Source: Nicotiana tabacum (taxonomy: Eukaryota; Streptophyta; Magnoliopsida; Solanales; Solanaceae). From it: 64,000 nt of DNA. Under the pieces are notes generated by a model. It saw nothing but the letters and a program-made list of their open reading frames with translations. It was not told the DNA's origin and did not search any database. Both the position numbers and the translations under genes were made by a program. Within the stretch, counting starts at the first letter, position 1, and each line of letters starts with the position of its first letter. The stretch covers positions 55,048,730 to 55,112,729 of the forward strand of contig NC_134103.1 of NCBI RefSeq assembly GCF_000715075.1. Direction: 5' to 3'. Shown one piece after another: positions 9,966-20,634 of the stretch.

Positions 9966-11474
9966 GATTGGCTAGTTTGGGAGTTTATCTTGCGGACTCT
10001 AGTGATGAAGGGGTAATTGTGCAAAATAGGGCTGAATCATTGCTTGTTGTGGAAGTCAAAGAGAAGCAATACAACGATCCATTGTTGGTGCAGTTGAAAG
10101 ATGGGATTCATAAACATAAGGCCATGGCCTTTTTTTCTTGGCATGGATGATGGTACACTAAGGTACCAAGGGCGACTATGCGTTCCAAATGTGGATGTTC
10201 TTCTGAAAAGAATTATGACTGAAGCTCACAATTCTAGGTATTTCGTGCACCCATGTTCTACGAAAATATATCTTGATCTTTTGGAAGTCTATTAGTGCAA
10301 TGATATGAAGAGGAATGTGGCAGATTTCGTGGCAAGATGTCTAAATTGTCAGCAAGTGAAGGTCGAACACCAAAGGCCGGGTGGGTTGGCATAGAACATA
10401 GAAATTCCAATATGGAAGTGGGAAATGATTAATATGGACTTTGTGGTAGGATTACCGCGCACTCCGTGCAAGTTTGACTCAATTTGGGTGATTGTGGATC
10501 GACTCACAAAATCAGCACAGTTTTTGTTGGTTAAGTCTACCGACATAGTGGAGCAGTATGCTCAGTTGTATATCAAAGAAATAGTGAGGTTGCATGGCAC
10601 CCCAGTTTCCATCATTTCTGATCGGGGGGCAAAATTCACTGCTAATTTTTGGAAAATATTTCAGCAAGGTTTGGGTACTCAGGTGAATCTTAGTACAGCC
10701 TTTCACCCGCAGATTGACGGGCAGGCAGAGTGGACTATTCAGACGCTTGAGGATATGTTGCGCGCTTGTGTTATAGCCTTCAAAGGTAGCTGGCATAATC
10801 ATTTACCACTCATAGAATTTGCATATAACAATAGCTATCATGCTAGCATTCAAATGACACTGTTCGAGGCTTTATATGGTAGGAGATGTAAATCTCCCAT
10901 TTCGTGGTTTGAAATTGGGGAAGCAGATTTGATAGGGCCAGACCTTGTGCATCAGGTTATGAAAAAAGTTAAAATCATTAAGGAGTGGTTGAAGACTGCT
11001 CAAAGTCATCAGAAATCCTATCCGGATGTTCGTCGTAGAGATTTGGAGTTCCAAGAAGACGATTGGGTATTCTTGAAAGTTTCTCCCATGAAGGGTGTAA
11101 TGCGATTCGGTAAGAAAGAGAAATTGAGTCCGAGGTATGTCGGACTGTACAAAATCATTCAGAGGATCGGTGAGGTGGCATACAAGCTTGAACTACCACC
11201 TGAGATGTCATTAGTACACCCGGTGTTTCATGTGTCTATGTTGAAGAAAGTAGTTGGAGATCCGACACTCATTGTTCCGGTTGAGACTATTGAGGTAAAT
11301 GAGAAATTGACTTACGAAGAGATTCCGATTTCTATTAATGATCGGCAAGTCCGAAAATTGAGAAATAAAGAAATTGCCTTTGTGAAAGTGTTGTGGCGAA
11401 ACCAACAGGTTGAAGAGGCTACTTGGCAGGCTGAGCAAGAAATGAAGAAAAAGTATCCTTATTTGTTTGAATGA
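9966..11474 (+). pseudogene. T1 integrase pseudogene with chromodomain
   Basis: The zinc-binding start (EAHNSRYFVHP to CLNCQQVK) is interrupted by a one-base gain in a T run near 10130, TAG at 10293 (TGG in T2) and TAG at 10392 (CAG in T2). From 10425 a 349-residue stretch is open and holds the core: D5, D66 and E102, the last pair separated by 35 residues as in DD35E integrases. The C-terminal 57 residues or so form a chromodomain (YEEIPISINDRQVRKL, VKVLWRNQQVEEATW), which in Tekay elements directs insertion to particular chromatin. The core looks intact; the full protein is not. Confidence 0.9.
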
Positions 11475-11813
11475 CCATGTATTTATAAAGTTGTGATCTA
11501 GGAAAAAAAAATTATTAGACTTACTTTTTATGAATTTTGTATCATTTGAACAATTGGCGTTAAGGGTGTTCCTTTCTGGAAATATATTGCTTATGAGGCC
11601 ACAGTTGGTGTTGTTTTGTATTATGTTATGTCGTTGGAATATGTATATATTGTTAGGATATGTTTCTGGGGCTCTTTGACAGGTGGATAGGCCTAATTAC
11701 AAAGGAAACTCTAGGGCTGCTAGTTTGTGGTATAAAACAAACTTAGTTGCATAAGATGCTAATGACAGATTTTTACCCTTATTCGAGGACGAATGATCCT
11801 AAGCGGGGGAGAA
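11475..11813 (+). other. T1 3' non-coding region and polypurine tract
   Basis: After the pol stop there is AT-rich non-coding sequence. It ends with ATTCGAGGACGAATGA (11781-11796), which can fold as a 5-6 bp stem with an AGGA loop. The purine tract AAGCGGGGGAGAA (11801-11813) then directly precedes TGTAACA of the 3' LTR. The tract primes plus-strand DNA synthesis. The hairpin before it recurs in T2, T3, T4 and L5. Confidence 0.85.
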
Positions 11814-13715
11814 TGTAACACCCCGGAAAATTTCGAAGTACTTAAGTGTAAAGCCCGGTAAAAGTTGCAAAGAAAATAATGTTTCATGGTGACGGACTAG
11901 GCTTACGTGTTTGAGGATTGTAGAACGGCTAGGACCTTTTGGGTTGAACAATGTACCAGAAAGTAAAGGAAACTTTTGGAGGAAGAGCGCGTTTATGCGG
12001 TCCATTATGCGACCGCATAATCACTTTGCGGGCCGCATAATGGCCACAGAAGTGAGCAGGAGAGCGCCAAATCTGGCAGCAGCGGTCGACTATGCGAGCT
12101 CATAACTGTTATACGGTGCATTATGCGAGCGCATAACAGTTATGCGGACCGCATAATGACCGCATAAACAGACAGATTTTTGATCATTTTGTCAGCAATT
12201 ATGCGACTGATGTATGCGGTCCGCATAACCACTATGCGGTCGTATATGCAACCGCAAAACTGTTCCGGAGCTACATTTTTGGGTTTTTAAAACCCGACCC
12301 TATTACGTTAAATACACTCTTTGGGCTATTTTTGAACCATAATCTGATATTTTAGAGTGAGAGAGAGTGCCCTAGAGTGAGAAGGTGTTCTTCAATAATT
12401 GTTCTTCAATTCTTGCCCAAGTTTTGGAAGATTAAGAAGGGAAACTCACTAGGTCTTTATCCTAGAGGCAAGATTCTACACCCTAACCCTCACTTTTGAA
12501 TTTTGTGTAGAATTGGATACTTTGGGGTGAGGCGGTACGACCTCTTTGTGTGGGGATTATTGTATAGAGATTGTGATTGTGATACACCTCCACTTGCATA
12601 CTTTGGGGTGAGGCGGCATGACCACTTTATGTGGGGATTATGGTATAGAGATTGTGATTGTGATATACCTCCACCCGCATATATATTGGGGTGAGGAGAC
12701 ATGACCGCTTTGTGTAGGGATTACGGTATTGTGGGACTGCACCTCCACCAGCTTACATTGGGGTGAGGCGGTACGACTACTTTGTGTATAGTTTTGGTAT
12801 TGTTGTGGCACCAGCACCCACATACATTAGGGTGAGGCGGCAAAGCCGCTTTGTGTTGGTATTGGAATCGTTGAGGCATTTCCACCAGCATACATTGGGG
12901 TGAGGCGGCATAGCCGCTTTGTGTAGGTTCTTGGTACTGTGGTTATACATCCACTCGCATACATTGAGGTGAGGCGGCAGGGCCACTTGATTAGAGTTGT
13001 GGTAATGTACGTACACTTCCACCTGCATACATCGGGTGAGGCGGCGGGGCCGCTTTGTGTGAAGATGGTTATAGAGGATCTCATCTTAAATCCTATAAAT
13101 GTTATTGATTGCTTTTAATAAGCTTGCTATGGTTTAAACGGTTATCTATATTATTCAATTACTGCACTGGTTCATCCTATTCATCTTGTATTTTTGATTC
13201 TTTAATTAGTGTTTAGTTTTCATACTAGTACTATTCGACGGTACTAACGTCCCTTTTGATGGGGACGCTGCATCTTTTAAATGGATGCAGGTGGTTCCAC
13301 AGCAAGAGATATTGATCAGTGATAGTAGCACACCTTCTTCCCAACTGACTTTGTGAGCCCCAATTTACTCCGGGGTCATGTATCTTTTATTCTTTGTGTA
13401 TTCTGTTTGAGATATAGCCGGGGCCTTATTACCGGCATTATCACTGTACTCATCTTTATCTGCAAAGGCTCTGTAGACATAGTGTGGGTTGTATAATGGT
13501 ACTGGTGGAAGTCAAACTTGTGTGTTGTGCTTGAATTACTATTTCCACTTCAGATTATGAAAAATGTGTTTGGAATTGAGACTTTAAAATAAAGTAACTG
13601 ATGGTAAGAAATTGGTATTACAGACATGATCACTTTATGTGTTGGTTAACGAAAACATATATATTCTCACTACTCATGAATGAGTTTGGGTAGAAGGAAA
13701 TATAATAGGCTTGCT
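11814..13715 (+). repeat. T1 3' LTR, first part, with internal deletion
   Basis: Starts TGTAACACCCCGG and follows the 5' LTR. At about 12516-12519 it jumps from AATTGGATA to CTTTGGGG, losing the roughly 570 bp equivalent to 4760-5328, with ATA shared by both break ends. It then runs through the minisatellite (12525-13050) and the hairpin box (13241-13292). LTR homology stops at about 13715 in GGCTTGCT. Nine unmatched bases follow before inverted gag sequence begins. Confidence 0.88.
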
Positions 13716-13724
13716 AGGAATTCG

Positions 13725-14405
13725 TACTACCCTGCTTCAAGCTTTCAAACTCAGCGGCACGAGCTGCCTTAGTTTCAGTAAGCAAGAAATGATCCATAAA
13801 GGCATCTGTGAACTCACCCCACCTTGTCGGAGGGCTTTCCTCCTCACGGGATTCCTCCCATAACTCAAACCAAGAATAGGCCACCCCTTTCAGTAGGTAG
13901 GAGGCCAACTCTACTCCCTCCGTCTCTGTAGCATGCATTACCCGGAGAGTTTTGTGCATCTCATCAATGGAGTCCTGGGGGTCCTCCTCGGGATCAGTAC
14001 CCGTAAACACTGGAGGATCTAATTGAAGAAACTTATTCACCATGGAACTAGCAAATTCCCCTGGATGACTGGAAGAAGTAGGCCCAACACTCGATCTCTG
14101 GGCCTGAGAAGCAGTATATGTGTCAACATTTGTATGGCTCCCCTAATATCAATATCAGACACACCAGAATCGGAAGCTGGAGTTGGAGGTGGAACTGGAA
14201 TATCAGTTGGAGGAACCGTTGCACATTCTGTAGGTCTAGGGACAAGTGCGGTCTGATCAGTTATAGTAGAGTGAAGCAGTGTAGTAACAGGAGGAATATT
14301 CTCACTCCTCGGGTGCTCACCCGCATCATCAATTATACGATAAACTGTCACTCCTGGGGTGACATTGGCTCTTTGGCCAGTTCTTGCCTTCTTCTTAGGT
14401 GCCAT
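13725..14405 (-). pseudogene. T2 partial gag pseudogene
   Basis: The start at 14405 gives MAPKKKARTGQRANVTPG, as in T1. After about 105 residues the frame shifts, then the capsid part is open as VNKFLQLDPPVFTGTDPEEDPQDS up to AAEFESLKQGS. It keeps the ten residues after PPVF that T1 has lost, so it is not a direct copy of present-day T1. It is cut off at 13725, where it meets the T1 LTR through filler bases. The zinc knuckle region is absent. Confidence 0.85.
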
Positions 14406-14547
14406 GTACTGAATATTAGAGCAGCGCATGAGTTAAAGGAGGAACAATCTTACAACCAACTTTATCGCACGATCAAGAACATGAAAGAAGGGTATTATTC
14501 CTAAATGCCCATGTAGCATCCTAATTATAGATATGATCGACAACACA
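14406..14547 (-). other. T2 5' leader fragment without primer site
   Basis: Matches the T1 leader upstream of gag (about 6580-6720, reverse complement), including CCCATGTAGCATCCTAATT. It stops at CACACCGAT, where it fuses to LTR minisatellite sequence. The primer binding site and the last third of the LTR are missing. Confidence 0.75.
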
Positions 14548-16185
14548 CCGATGTATGCAGGTGGAAGTGTACGTACAACACCATAACTCTAATAAAGTGG
14601 CCCTGCCGCCCCACCCCAATATATGCGGGTGGATGTATAACCATGATACCAAGAACATACACAAAGCGGCTATGCCGCCTCACCCCAATGAATGCGGGTG
14701 GAAATGCATCAACAATACCAATACCAACACAAAGAGGCATTGCCGCCTCACCCCTATGTATGCGGGTGGTGGTGCCACAACAATACCAAAACTATACACA
14801 AAGCGGTCGTACCGCCTCACCCCAATGTAAGCAGGTGGAGGTGCAGTCCCACAATACTATAATCCCTACACAAAGCGGTCATGCCGCCTCACCCCAATAT
14901 ATATGCGGGTTGAGGTGTATCACAATCACAATCTCTATACCATAATCCCCACACAAAGTGGTCATGCCGCCTCACCCCAAATTATACGGGTGGAGGTGTA
15001 TCACAATCACAATCTCTACACAACTTGGCATAATAACTTTCACATAAATCACGACTAGAAATTATAATATGTGGATACATAATCCATAGTTTGGGACACA
15101 TCCTCAATTTATAATGCAATATGATAAGAGCATTTGAAACACGAATTGAACATATATCTTCATCACAAAACTTATCGGAATACTCCATTTATAATCAACA
15201 TCTCGGAACATACAAGGATATTGGGAATTCCATTTCTTAAAGAAGGGTTTCGCTAACATACCTCACTTGAGCTTCCTTACACTCTAAATATTCTGGAATT
15301 CTTAGCAACTTCAATCTATTTTAGAAATATAACAAATTGAACCAAAATTAGGAAGATGATCATGGTTCTAGCTCATTTGAGCATTTTATCAAACACAAGG
15401 TGTGCATAAGGTTTCAAGGCCCTTTTATGGAGAATTCCATCATCCCACAACACAATATTTGCCATGCCTAGTTCAACAATCTTCCTACACCCCTTGATAT
15501 CACATGCATGTAAATAAACAACCCTCCTGTCCAGAAACTATCTTGCTAATTATCCAATTCTACACAAAATTCGAAAGTGAGGGTTAGGGTGTAGAATCTT
15601 ACCTCTAGGATGAAAACCTAGTGAGTTTCCCTTCTTAATCTTCCAAAACTTGGGCAAGAATTGAAGAACAATTATTGAAGAATACCTCCTCACTCTAGGG
15701 CACTCTCTCTCACTCTAAAATATCAGATTATGGTTCAAAAATAGACCAAAGAGTGTATTTAACGAAATAGGGTTGGCTTTTAAAAACCCAAAAATGAAGC
15801 TTCGAAACGGTGTTGCTGTAGCATAATTGCTGACAAAATGATCAAAAATATGTCTGTGTATGCGGTCACTATGCGGTCCGCATAACTGCTATGCGGTCGC
15901 ATAGTCGACCACATAGCTGCTGCCAGATTTGGCCCTCTCCTGCTCACTTCTGCGGCCATTATGTGGCCCGTAGAGTGATTATGCGGTCGCATAATGGACC
16001 GCATAAATGCGCTCTTCCTCCAAAATTTTCCTTTACTTTCTGGTACATTGTTCAACCCAAAATGTTCGAGCCGTTCTACAATCCTCAAACACGTAAGCCT
16101 AGTCCGACACCATGAAACATTATTTTCTTTGCAAATTTTACCGGGCTTTACACTTAAGTACTTCAAATTTTTCTAGGGTGTTACA
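14548..16185 (-). repeat. T2 truncated LTR
   Basis: In element orientation it starts TGTAACACCC at 16185, carries the palindromic block (15845-16010) and keeps the middle section that T1's 3' LTR has lost. It ends inside the minisatellite (14553-15010). At 14548-14552 the five bases CCGAT belong equally to the LTR and to the leader, so the deletion joined the two at 5-bp microhomology. No gene; the long frame over the minisatellite is repeat-derived. Confidence 0.85.
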
Positions 16186-16564
16186 TTCTCCCCAGCTTAG
16201 GATCATTCGTCCTCGAATGAGGGTAAAAACAATCCGTCATTATCAGCTTATGCAACTTAGTTTGTTTTAAACCACAAACTAGCAGCCCCAAATTTGACTA
16301 ACTCCCTAAATTTCCAAAACTTTCACTAGAGTTTCCTTTGTAATTAGGCTTATCCACCTATTAGAGAGACCCAAAAACACATCCTAACAACATATACATA
16401 TTCCAACGACATAACATAATACAAAACAACACCAATTGTGGCCTCATAAGCAATATATTTCCAGAAAGGAACACCCTTAACGCCAATTGTTCAAATGATA
16501 CAAAATTCATAAAAAGTAAGTCTTATAATTTTTTTTCCTAGATCACAACTTTATAAATACATGG
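16186..16564 (-). other. T2 polypurine tract and 3' non-coding region
   Basis: TTCTCCCCAGCTT (16186-16198) is the reverse complement of the purine tract next to the LTR start. ATCATTCGTCCTCGAATGAG (16203-16222) is the same hairpin box as in T1. The rest is non-coding sequence parallel to 11475-11780, with no gene. Confidence 0.8.
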
Positions 16565-18013
16565 TCATTCAAACAAATAAGGATACTTTTTCTTCATTTC
16601 CTGCTCATCCTGCCAAGTAGCCTCTTCAACCTGTTGGTTTCGCCACAACACTTTCACAAAGGCAATTTCTTTATTTCTCAATTTTCGGACTTGCCGATCA
16701 TTAATAGAAATCAGAATCTCTTCGTAAGTTAATTTCTCATTTACCTCAATAGTCTCAACCGGAATAATGAGTGTCGGATCTCCAACTACTTTCTTCAACA
16801 TAGACACATGAAACACCAGGTGTACTAATGCATCTCAGGTGGTAGTTCAAGCTTGTATGCCACCTCACCGATCCTATTAATGATTTTGTACGGTATGACA
16901 TACTTCAAACTCAATTTTCCTTTCTTACCAAATCGCATTAACCCTTCATGGAGGAAACTTTCAAGAAAACCCAATCGTCTTCTTGGAACTCCAAATCTCT
17001 ACGACGAACATCTGAATAGTATTTCTGGCGATTCTGAGCAGTCTTCAACCGCTCCTTAATGATTTTAACTTTTTCCATGGCCTGATGCACAAGATCTACA
17101 TCTCCTACCATATACAGCCTCGAACGGTGCCATTTGAATGCTAGCATGATAGCTATTGTTATATGCAAATTCTATAAGTGGTAAATGATCATCCCAGCTA
17201 CCTTTGAAGTCTATAACACAAGCGCGCAACATATCCTCAAGCGTCTGAATAGTCCGCTCTGCCTGCCCGTTAGTCTGCGGGTAAAAGGCTGTACTAAGAT
17301 TCACCTGAATACCCAAACCTTACTGAATTCCAAAAATTAGCAGTGAATTGTGCCCCTCGATCAGAAATGATGGAAACTGGGGTGCCATGCAACCTGACTA
17401 TTTCTTTGATATACAACTGAGCATACTGCTCCACTGTATCGGTACACTTAACCGGCAAAAAGTGTGCTGATTTTGTGAGTCGATCCACAATCACCCAAAT
17501 TGAGTCAAACTTGCGCGGAGTGCGCGGTAATCCTACAACAAAGTCCATATTAATCATTTCCCACTTCCACATTGGAATTTCTATGTTCTGTGCCAACCCA
17601 CCGAGCCTTTAGTATTCGACCTTCACTTGCTGACAATTTGGACATCTTGCCACGAAATCCGCCATATTATTATTCATATCATTCCACCAATAGACTTCCT
17701 TAAGATCATGATACATTTTCGTAGAACCTGGGTGCACGCAATACCTAGAAGTGTGAGCTTCAGTCATAATTCTTTCCCGGAGACCATCCACATTTGAAAC
17801 ACAGAGTCGCTCTTGGTACCTTAGTGTACCATCATCCATGCCAAGAGAAAAGGCCATGGTCTTATGTTTATGAATCCCCTCTTTCAACTGCACCAATAAT
17901 GGATCATTGTATTGCTTCTCTTTGACTTCTACAACAAGCAATGATTCAGCCCTATTTTGCACAATTACCCCTCCTTCACTAGAGTTCGCAAGACAAACTC
18001 CCAAACTACCCAA
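16565..18013 (-). pseudogene. T2 integrase and chromodomain pseudogene
   Basis: Frames open in pieces. 18013-17609 holds the zinc-binding domain (EAHTSRYCVHPGSTKMY to CPNCQQVK). 17596-17294 holds the first catalytic Asp in NMDFVVGL and the second in IISDRGAQFTANFW. 17316-16938 holds the Glu in [15 protein letters not shown]. 16816-16565 holds a complete chromodomain ending KKKYPYLFE. Shifts between the pieces, and a deletion near 17095 where DLVHQAMEK follows too closely on YGRR, destroy the protein. Better preserved than T1 at the positions of the TAG codons 10293 and 10392. Confidence 0.87.
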
Positions 18014-18533
18014 TCGGTGAACTTCCTTGGCTAATGGCCTCTAATATGCCTCCAAGTGAGCCAAACTACCCATAGATTTCTGGCTAAGAGCATCAGCCAC
18101 AACATTGGCCTTTCCCGGATAATATAGATTATCAATATCGTAGTCCTTGAGTAACTCAAGCAATCTTCTCTGCCTCAGATTCAATTCCTTCTGCTTGAAA
18201 ATATATTGAAGGCTCTTATGGTCCGTGAATATATCAACATGGACCCTATATAAATAATGATGCCAAATTTTCAATGCAAATACCACTGCCGCAAGTTTTA
18301 AATCATGTGTTGGATAGTTCTTCTCATGATTCTTTAGTTGCCTAGAAGCATAAGCTATCACCTTCCCATGTTGCATTAATACACACCCAATCCCAATTCT
18401 TGAAGCATTATAATATACAACAAAATCCATTTATACCCTCTGGTAGAGACAACACCGGCGTCGTAGTCAATCTTGCTTTCAATTCCTGGAAACTCTTTTC
18501 ACAACCATCTGACCATTGGAACTTGATTTCCTT
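18014..18533 (-). pseudogene. T2 RNase H pseudogene
   Basis: Holds [46 protein letters not shown] and [13 protein letters not shown]. The residue aligned with the first catalytic Asp (YCDASR in T4) is Asn in YYNASR, and DLEL has become DLKL, so two active-site positions appear lost. It ends at the TAG (18041-18043) shared with T1. Confidence 0.83.
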
Positions 18534-19173
18534 CTACGTCAATTTAGTCAATGGAGAGGTAAGAGTAGAAAACCCCTCCACAAACTTTCTGTAATATCCA
18601 GCTAAGCCTAAGAAACTGCGAATCTTTGTTGGAGTTATAGGCCTCGGCCAATTCTTCACAGCCGCAATTTTCTGAGGATCAACCTTAATCCCCTCACTAG
18701 CGACAAAATGACCCAAGAATGTGACAGACTCGAGCCAAAATTCGCATTTCAAAAATTTCACATACAACTGGTGTTGATACAGAGTCTGCAACACTGCCCT
18801 GAGGTGACCGACATGGTCCTCTCGATTGCGTAAATATACAAGAATATCGTCAATAAACACTATCACAAAAGAATCGAGGAATGACTAGAAAACACGATTC
18901 ATAAGATCCATGAAGGCTGCTGGGGCATTTGTTAGCCCAAAAGACATCACCAGAAATTCAAAATGCCCATACCGGGTTCTAAAAGCTGTTTTCGGAACAA
19001 CCCGCTCCCTGATCTTCAATTGGTGATACCCGGATCTTAAATGAATCTTGGAGAAGTACCTAGCACCTTGCAATTGATCAAACAAATCATCTATCCTTGG
19101 TAGTGGGTACTTATTCTTGATTGTGACCTTATTAAGTTGCCGATAGTCAATACACATTCTCAGTGACCCGTCT
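18534..19173 (-). pseudogene. T2 reverse transcriptase fragment fused to LTR
   Basis: The open stretch that begins at 19223 in antisense LTR repeat sequence enters RT at [15 protein letters not shown] and runs to [15 protein letters not shown] stop then separates it from 18866-18534, which holds FIDDILVY (catalytic motif at 18846-18857) and the thumb/connection up to [15 protein letters not shown]. The first part of RT and all of protease are absent because the element is cut at 19173. The fused reading frame is a product of the rearrangement, not a designed gene. Confidence 0.87.
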
Positions 19174-19834
19174 GGTGAGGCGGCGGGGCCACTTTGTGTG
19201 AAGATGGTTACAGAGGATCTCATGTTAAATCCTATAAATGTTATTGATAGCTTTTTATAAGCTTGCTATGGTTTAAACGGTTATCTATATTATTCTATTG
19301 TTGCACTGGTTAATCATATTCATCTTGTATTTCTGAATTATTAAACTAGTGTTTAGTTTTCATACTAGTACTATTCGACGGTACTAACATCCCTTTTGCC
19401 GGGGGCGCTGCATCTTTTAAATGGATATAGGTGGTTCCACAGCAGGAGATATTGATCAGTGATAGCAGTACACCTTCTTCCCAGCTGACTTGGTGAGCCC
19501 CACTTCATCCCGGGGTCATGTATCTTTTGTTCTTTGTGTATTCTGTTTGAGGTATAGTAATGGTGCTGGGGCAGTTAAACTCGTGTGTTGTGCTTGAATT
19601 ACTATTTCCACTTCAGATTATGAAAAATGTATTTGGAATTGAGACTTTAAAATAAAGTAACTGATGGTAAGAAATTAGTATTGCAGACATGATCACTTTA
19701 TGTGCTGATTAACGAAAACATATATATTCTCACTATTCATGAATGAGTTTGGGTAGAAGGAAATCTAATAGGCTTGCTCGGCCGGGTTCACATGGTTGAG
19801 AGCTGGTTGTGCTCCTCGGTTTTGGGGCGTGACA
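19174..19834 (+). repeat. T1 3' LTR, terminal part
   Basis: LTR sequence resumes in plus orientation from GGTGAGGCGGCGG, a point equivalent to 13037, so about 680 bp overlaps 13037-13715. It lacks roughly 76 bp present in the other copies (junction GAGGTATAGTAATGG near 19551-19563). It has the hairpin box at 19381-19432 and the intact LTR end GGGGCGTGACA at 19834. The GAATT duplication follows at 19835-19839. Confidence 0.85.
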
Positions 19835-19839
19835 GAATT
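19835..19839. repeat. Target-site duplication of T1, right copy (GAATT)
   Basis: Identical to 4047-4051. With T1 removed, the flanks join as ACATGTGAATTATTGTG, restoring the interrupted LTR fragment. Confidence 0.8.
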
Positions 19840-19879
19840 ATTGTGTGGGTTGGTTGTTGTTTTGATGAGTATAAGGGTG

Positions 19880-20190
19880 GAATTTCACCGTTGTTGTTAT
19901 GCAGGGTATAAGGGTGGCATCTCACTGTTGTTGAATGTACGGAGTGATATGGGTGGCTATTGTGTTATTGTCCGAGCGGAGCGATAAGGGTGGCTATTAT
20001 ATGGTGTGATACGAGTAGCTATCAGAGTGATACGGGAGGCTAATAATATTGTCGGGGCGGAGTGATACGGGTGTCTATTATACGGAGTGACACGTGTGGC
20101 TATCAGAGTGATGTGGGTTGCTAATGATATTGTCATGGCGGACTGATACGGGTGGCTATCAGAAAGATAAGGGTGGCAATGTCAGGGATG
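19880..20190. repeat. Degenerate tandem array, GGGTGGCTAT-type units
   Basis: GATA(C/A)GGGTGGCTATTA-like units recur with variable spacing, alternating with GGAGTGA and ATCAGAGTGAT phrases. The array is irregular and lies inside an LTR fragment. Confidence 0.55.
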
Positions 20191-20464
20191 ATGTGTGATA
20201 GCTTAGGGACATTGTGTTGGTGATTTTCATGTGATGGTGTGCTTTTCCTTGTGTATGTCATACACCTTACATGATTTGTTGTGTTGCTTCGATGAGCTAC
20301 TCGATGTCTTTGATATTACTTGTTGACTTGGGCTACAGTAGTACATTCACACAAGCATACACCGTAGCAAGCCACTTATACTAGCTCGGGAGTATGAAAC
20401 TTGACATTTATTAATCATGCCCATGTGTTATTGTATTATCGGTTTTCATGTTGATATTGAGCAT

Positions 20465-20634
20465 GTGACCAAGCCGGGCGGATTGTGATTATGAGTCTGT
20501 GACCATGTCGGGCGGATTGTGATTGTGAGCCTATGACCATGCCGGGCGAATTGTGATTATGAGCCTGTGACCACGCCGGGCAGATTGTGAATGTGAGCCC
20601 GTGATCATGCCGAGCGGATTGAGATATTGGCACG
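20465..20634. repeat. Five 34-bp tandem units
   Basis: Units of the form GTGACCATGCCGGGCGGATT plus GTGATTATGAGCCT start at 20465, 20499, 20533, 20567 and 20601, exactly 34 bp apart. The solo LTR of the related group instead carries a 30-bp array (34851-35030). Confidence 0.8.

Larger units (their letters stand above)
13716..19173 (-). mobile_element. T2: inverted Tekay segment inside the T1 3' LTR
   Basis: Read leftwards from 19173, the segment runs from the RT fingers through RNase H, integrase, chromodomain, polypurine tract and a truncated LTR to a 5' leader and partial gag. That order, internal region then LTR then internal region, is what a tandem or dimeric Tekay arrangement would give after internal deletion. 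The right junction joins RT (codons for [12 protein letters not shown]) to LTR at GTCT/GGTGAGG. The left junction has short filler. The T1 target duplication lies outside both junctions, so the segment arrived with T1 or entered its LTR later. Confidence 0.82.
4052..19834 (+). mobile_element. T1: Tekay/Del-type Ty3/gypsy element, composite and decayed
   Basis: The order is 5' LTR, primer site, gag, protease, RT, RNase H, integrase with C-terminal chromodomain, polypurine tract, 3' LTR. This is the Ty3/gypsy order. The chromodomain, with residues such as DRQVRKLRNKEI and KVLWRNQQVEEATW, is typical of the Tekay clade. The element is bounded by GAATT duplications. Its 3' LTR is interrupted by an inverted 5.4-kb piece of a related element (13716-19173), and about 680 bp of LTR is present on both sides of that piece. 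Several stops and frameshifts make it non-functional. The LTRs differ by roughly 10% at their starts, so it is old compared with C1. Confidence 0.9.

Noticed and set aside
18885..19223. A chimeric protein joining antisense LTR sequence to RT
   Set aside because: The fusion frame is caused by the inversion junction at 19173, with no promoter or second copy.
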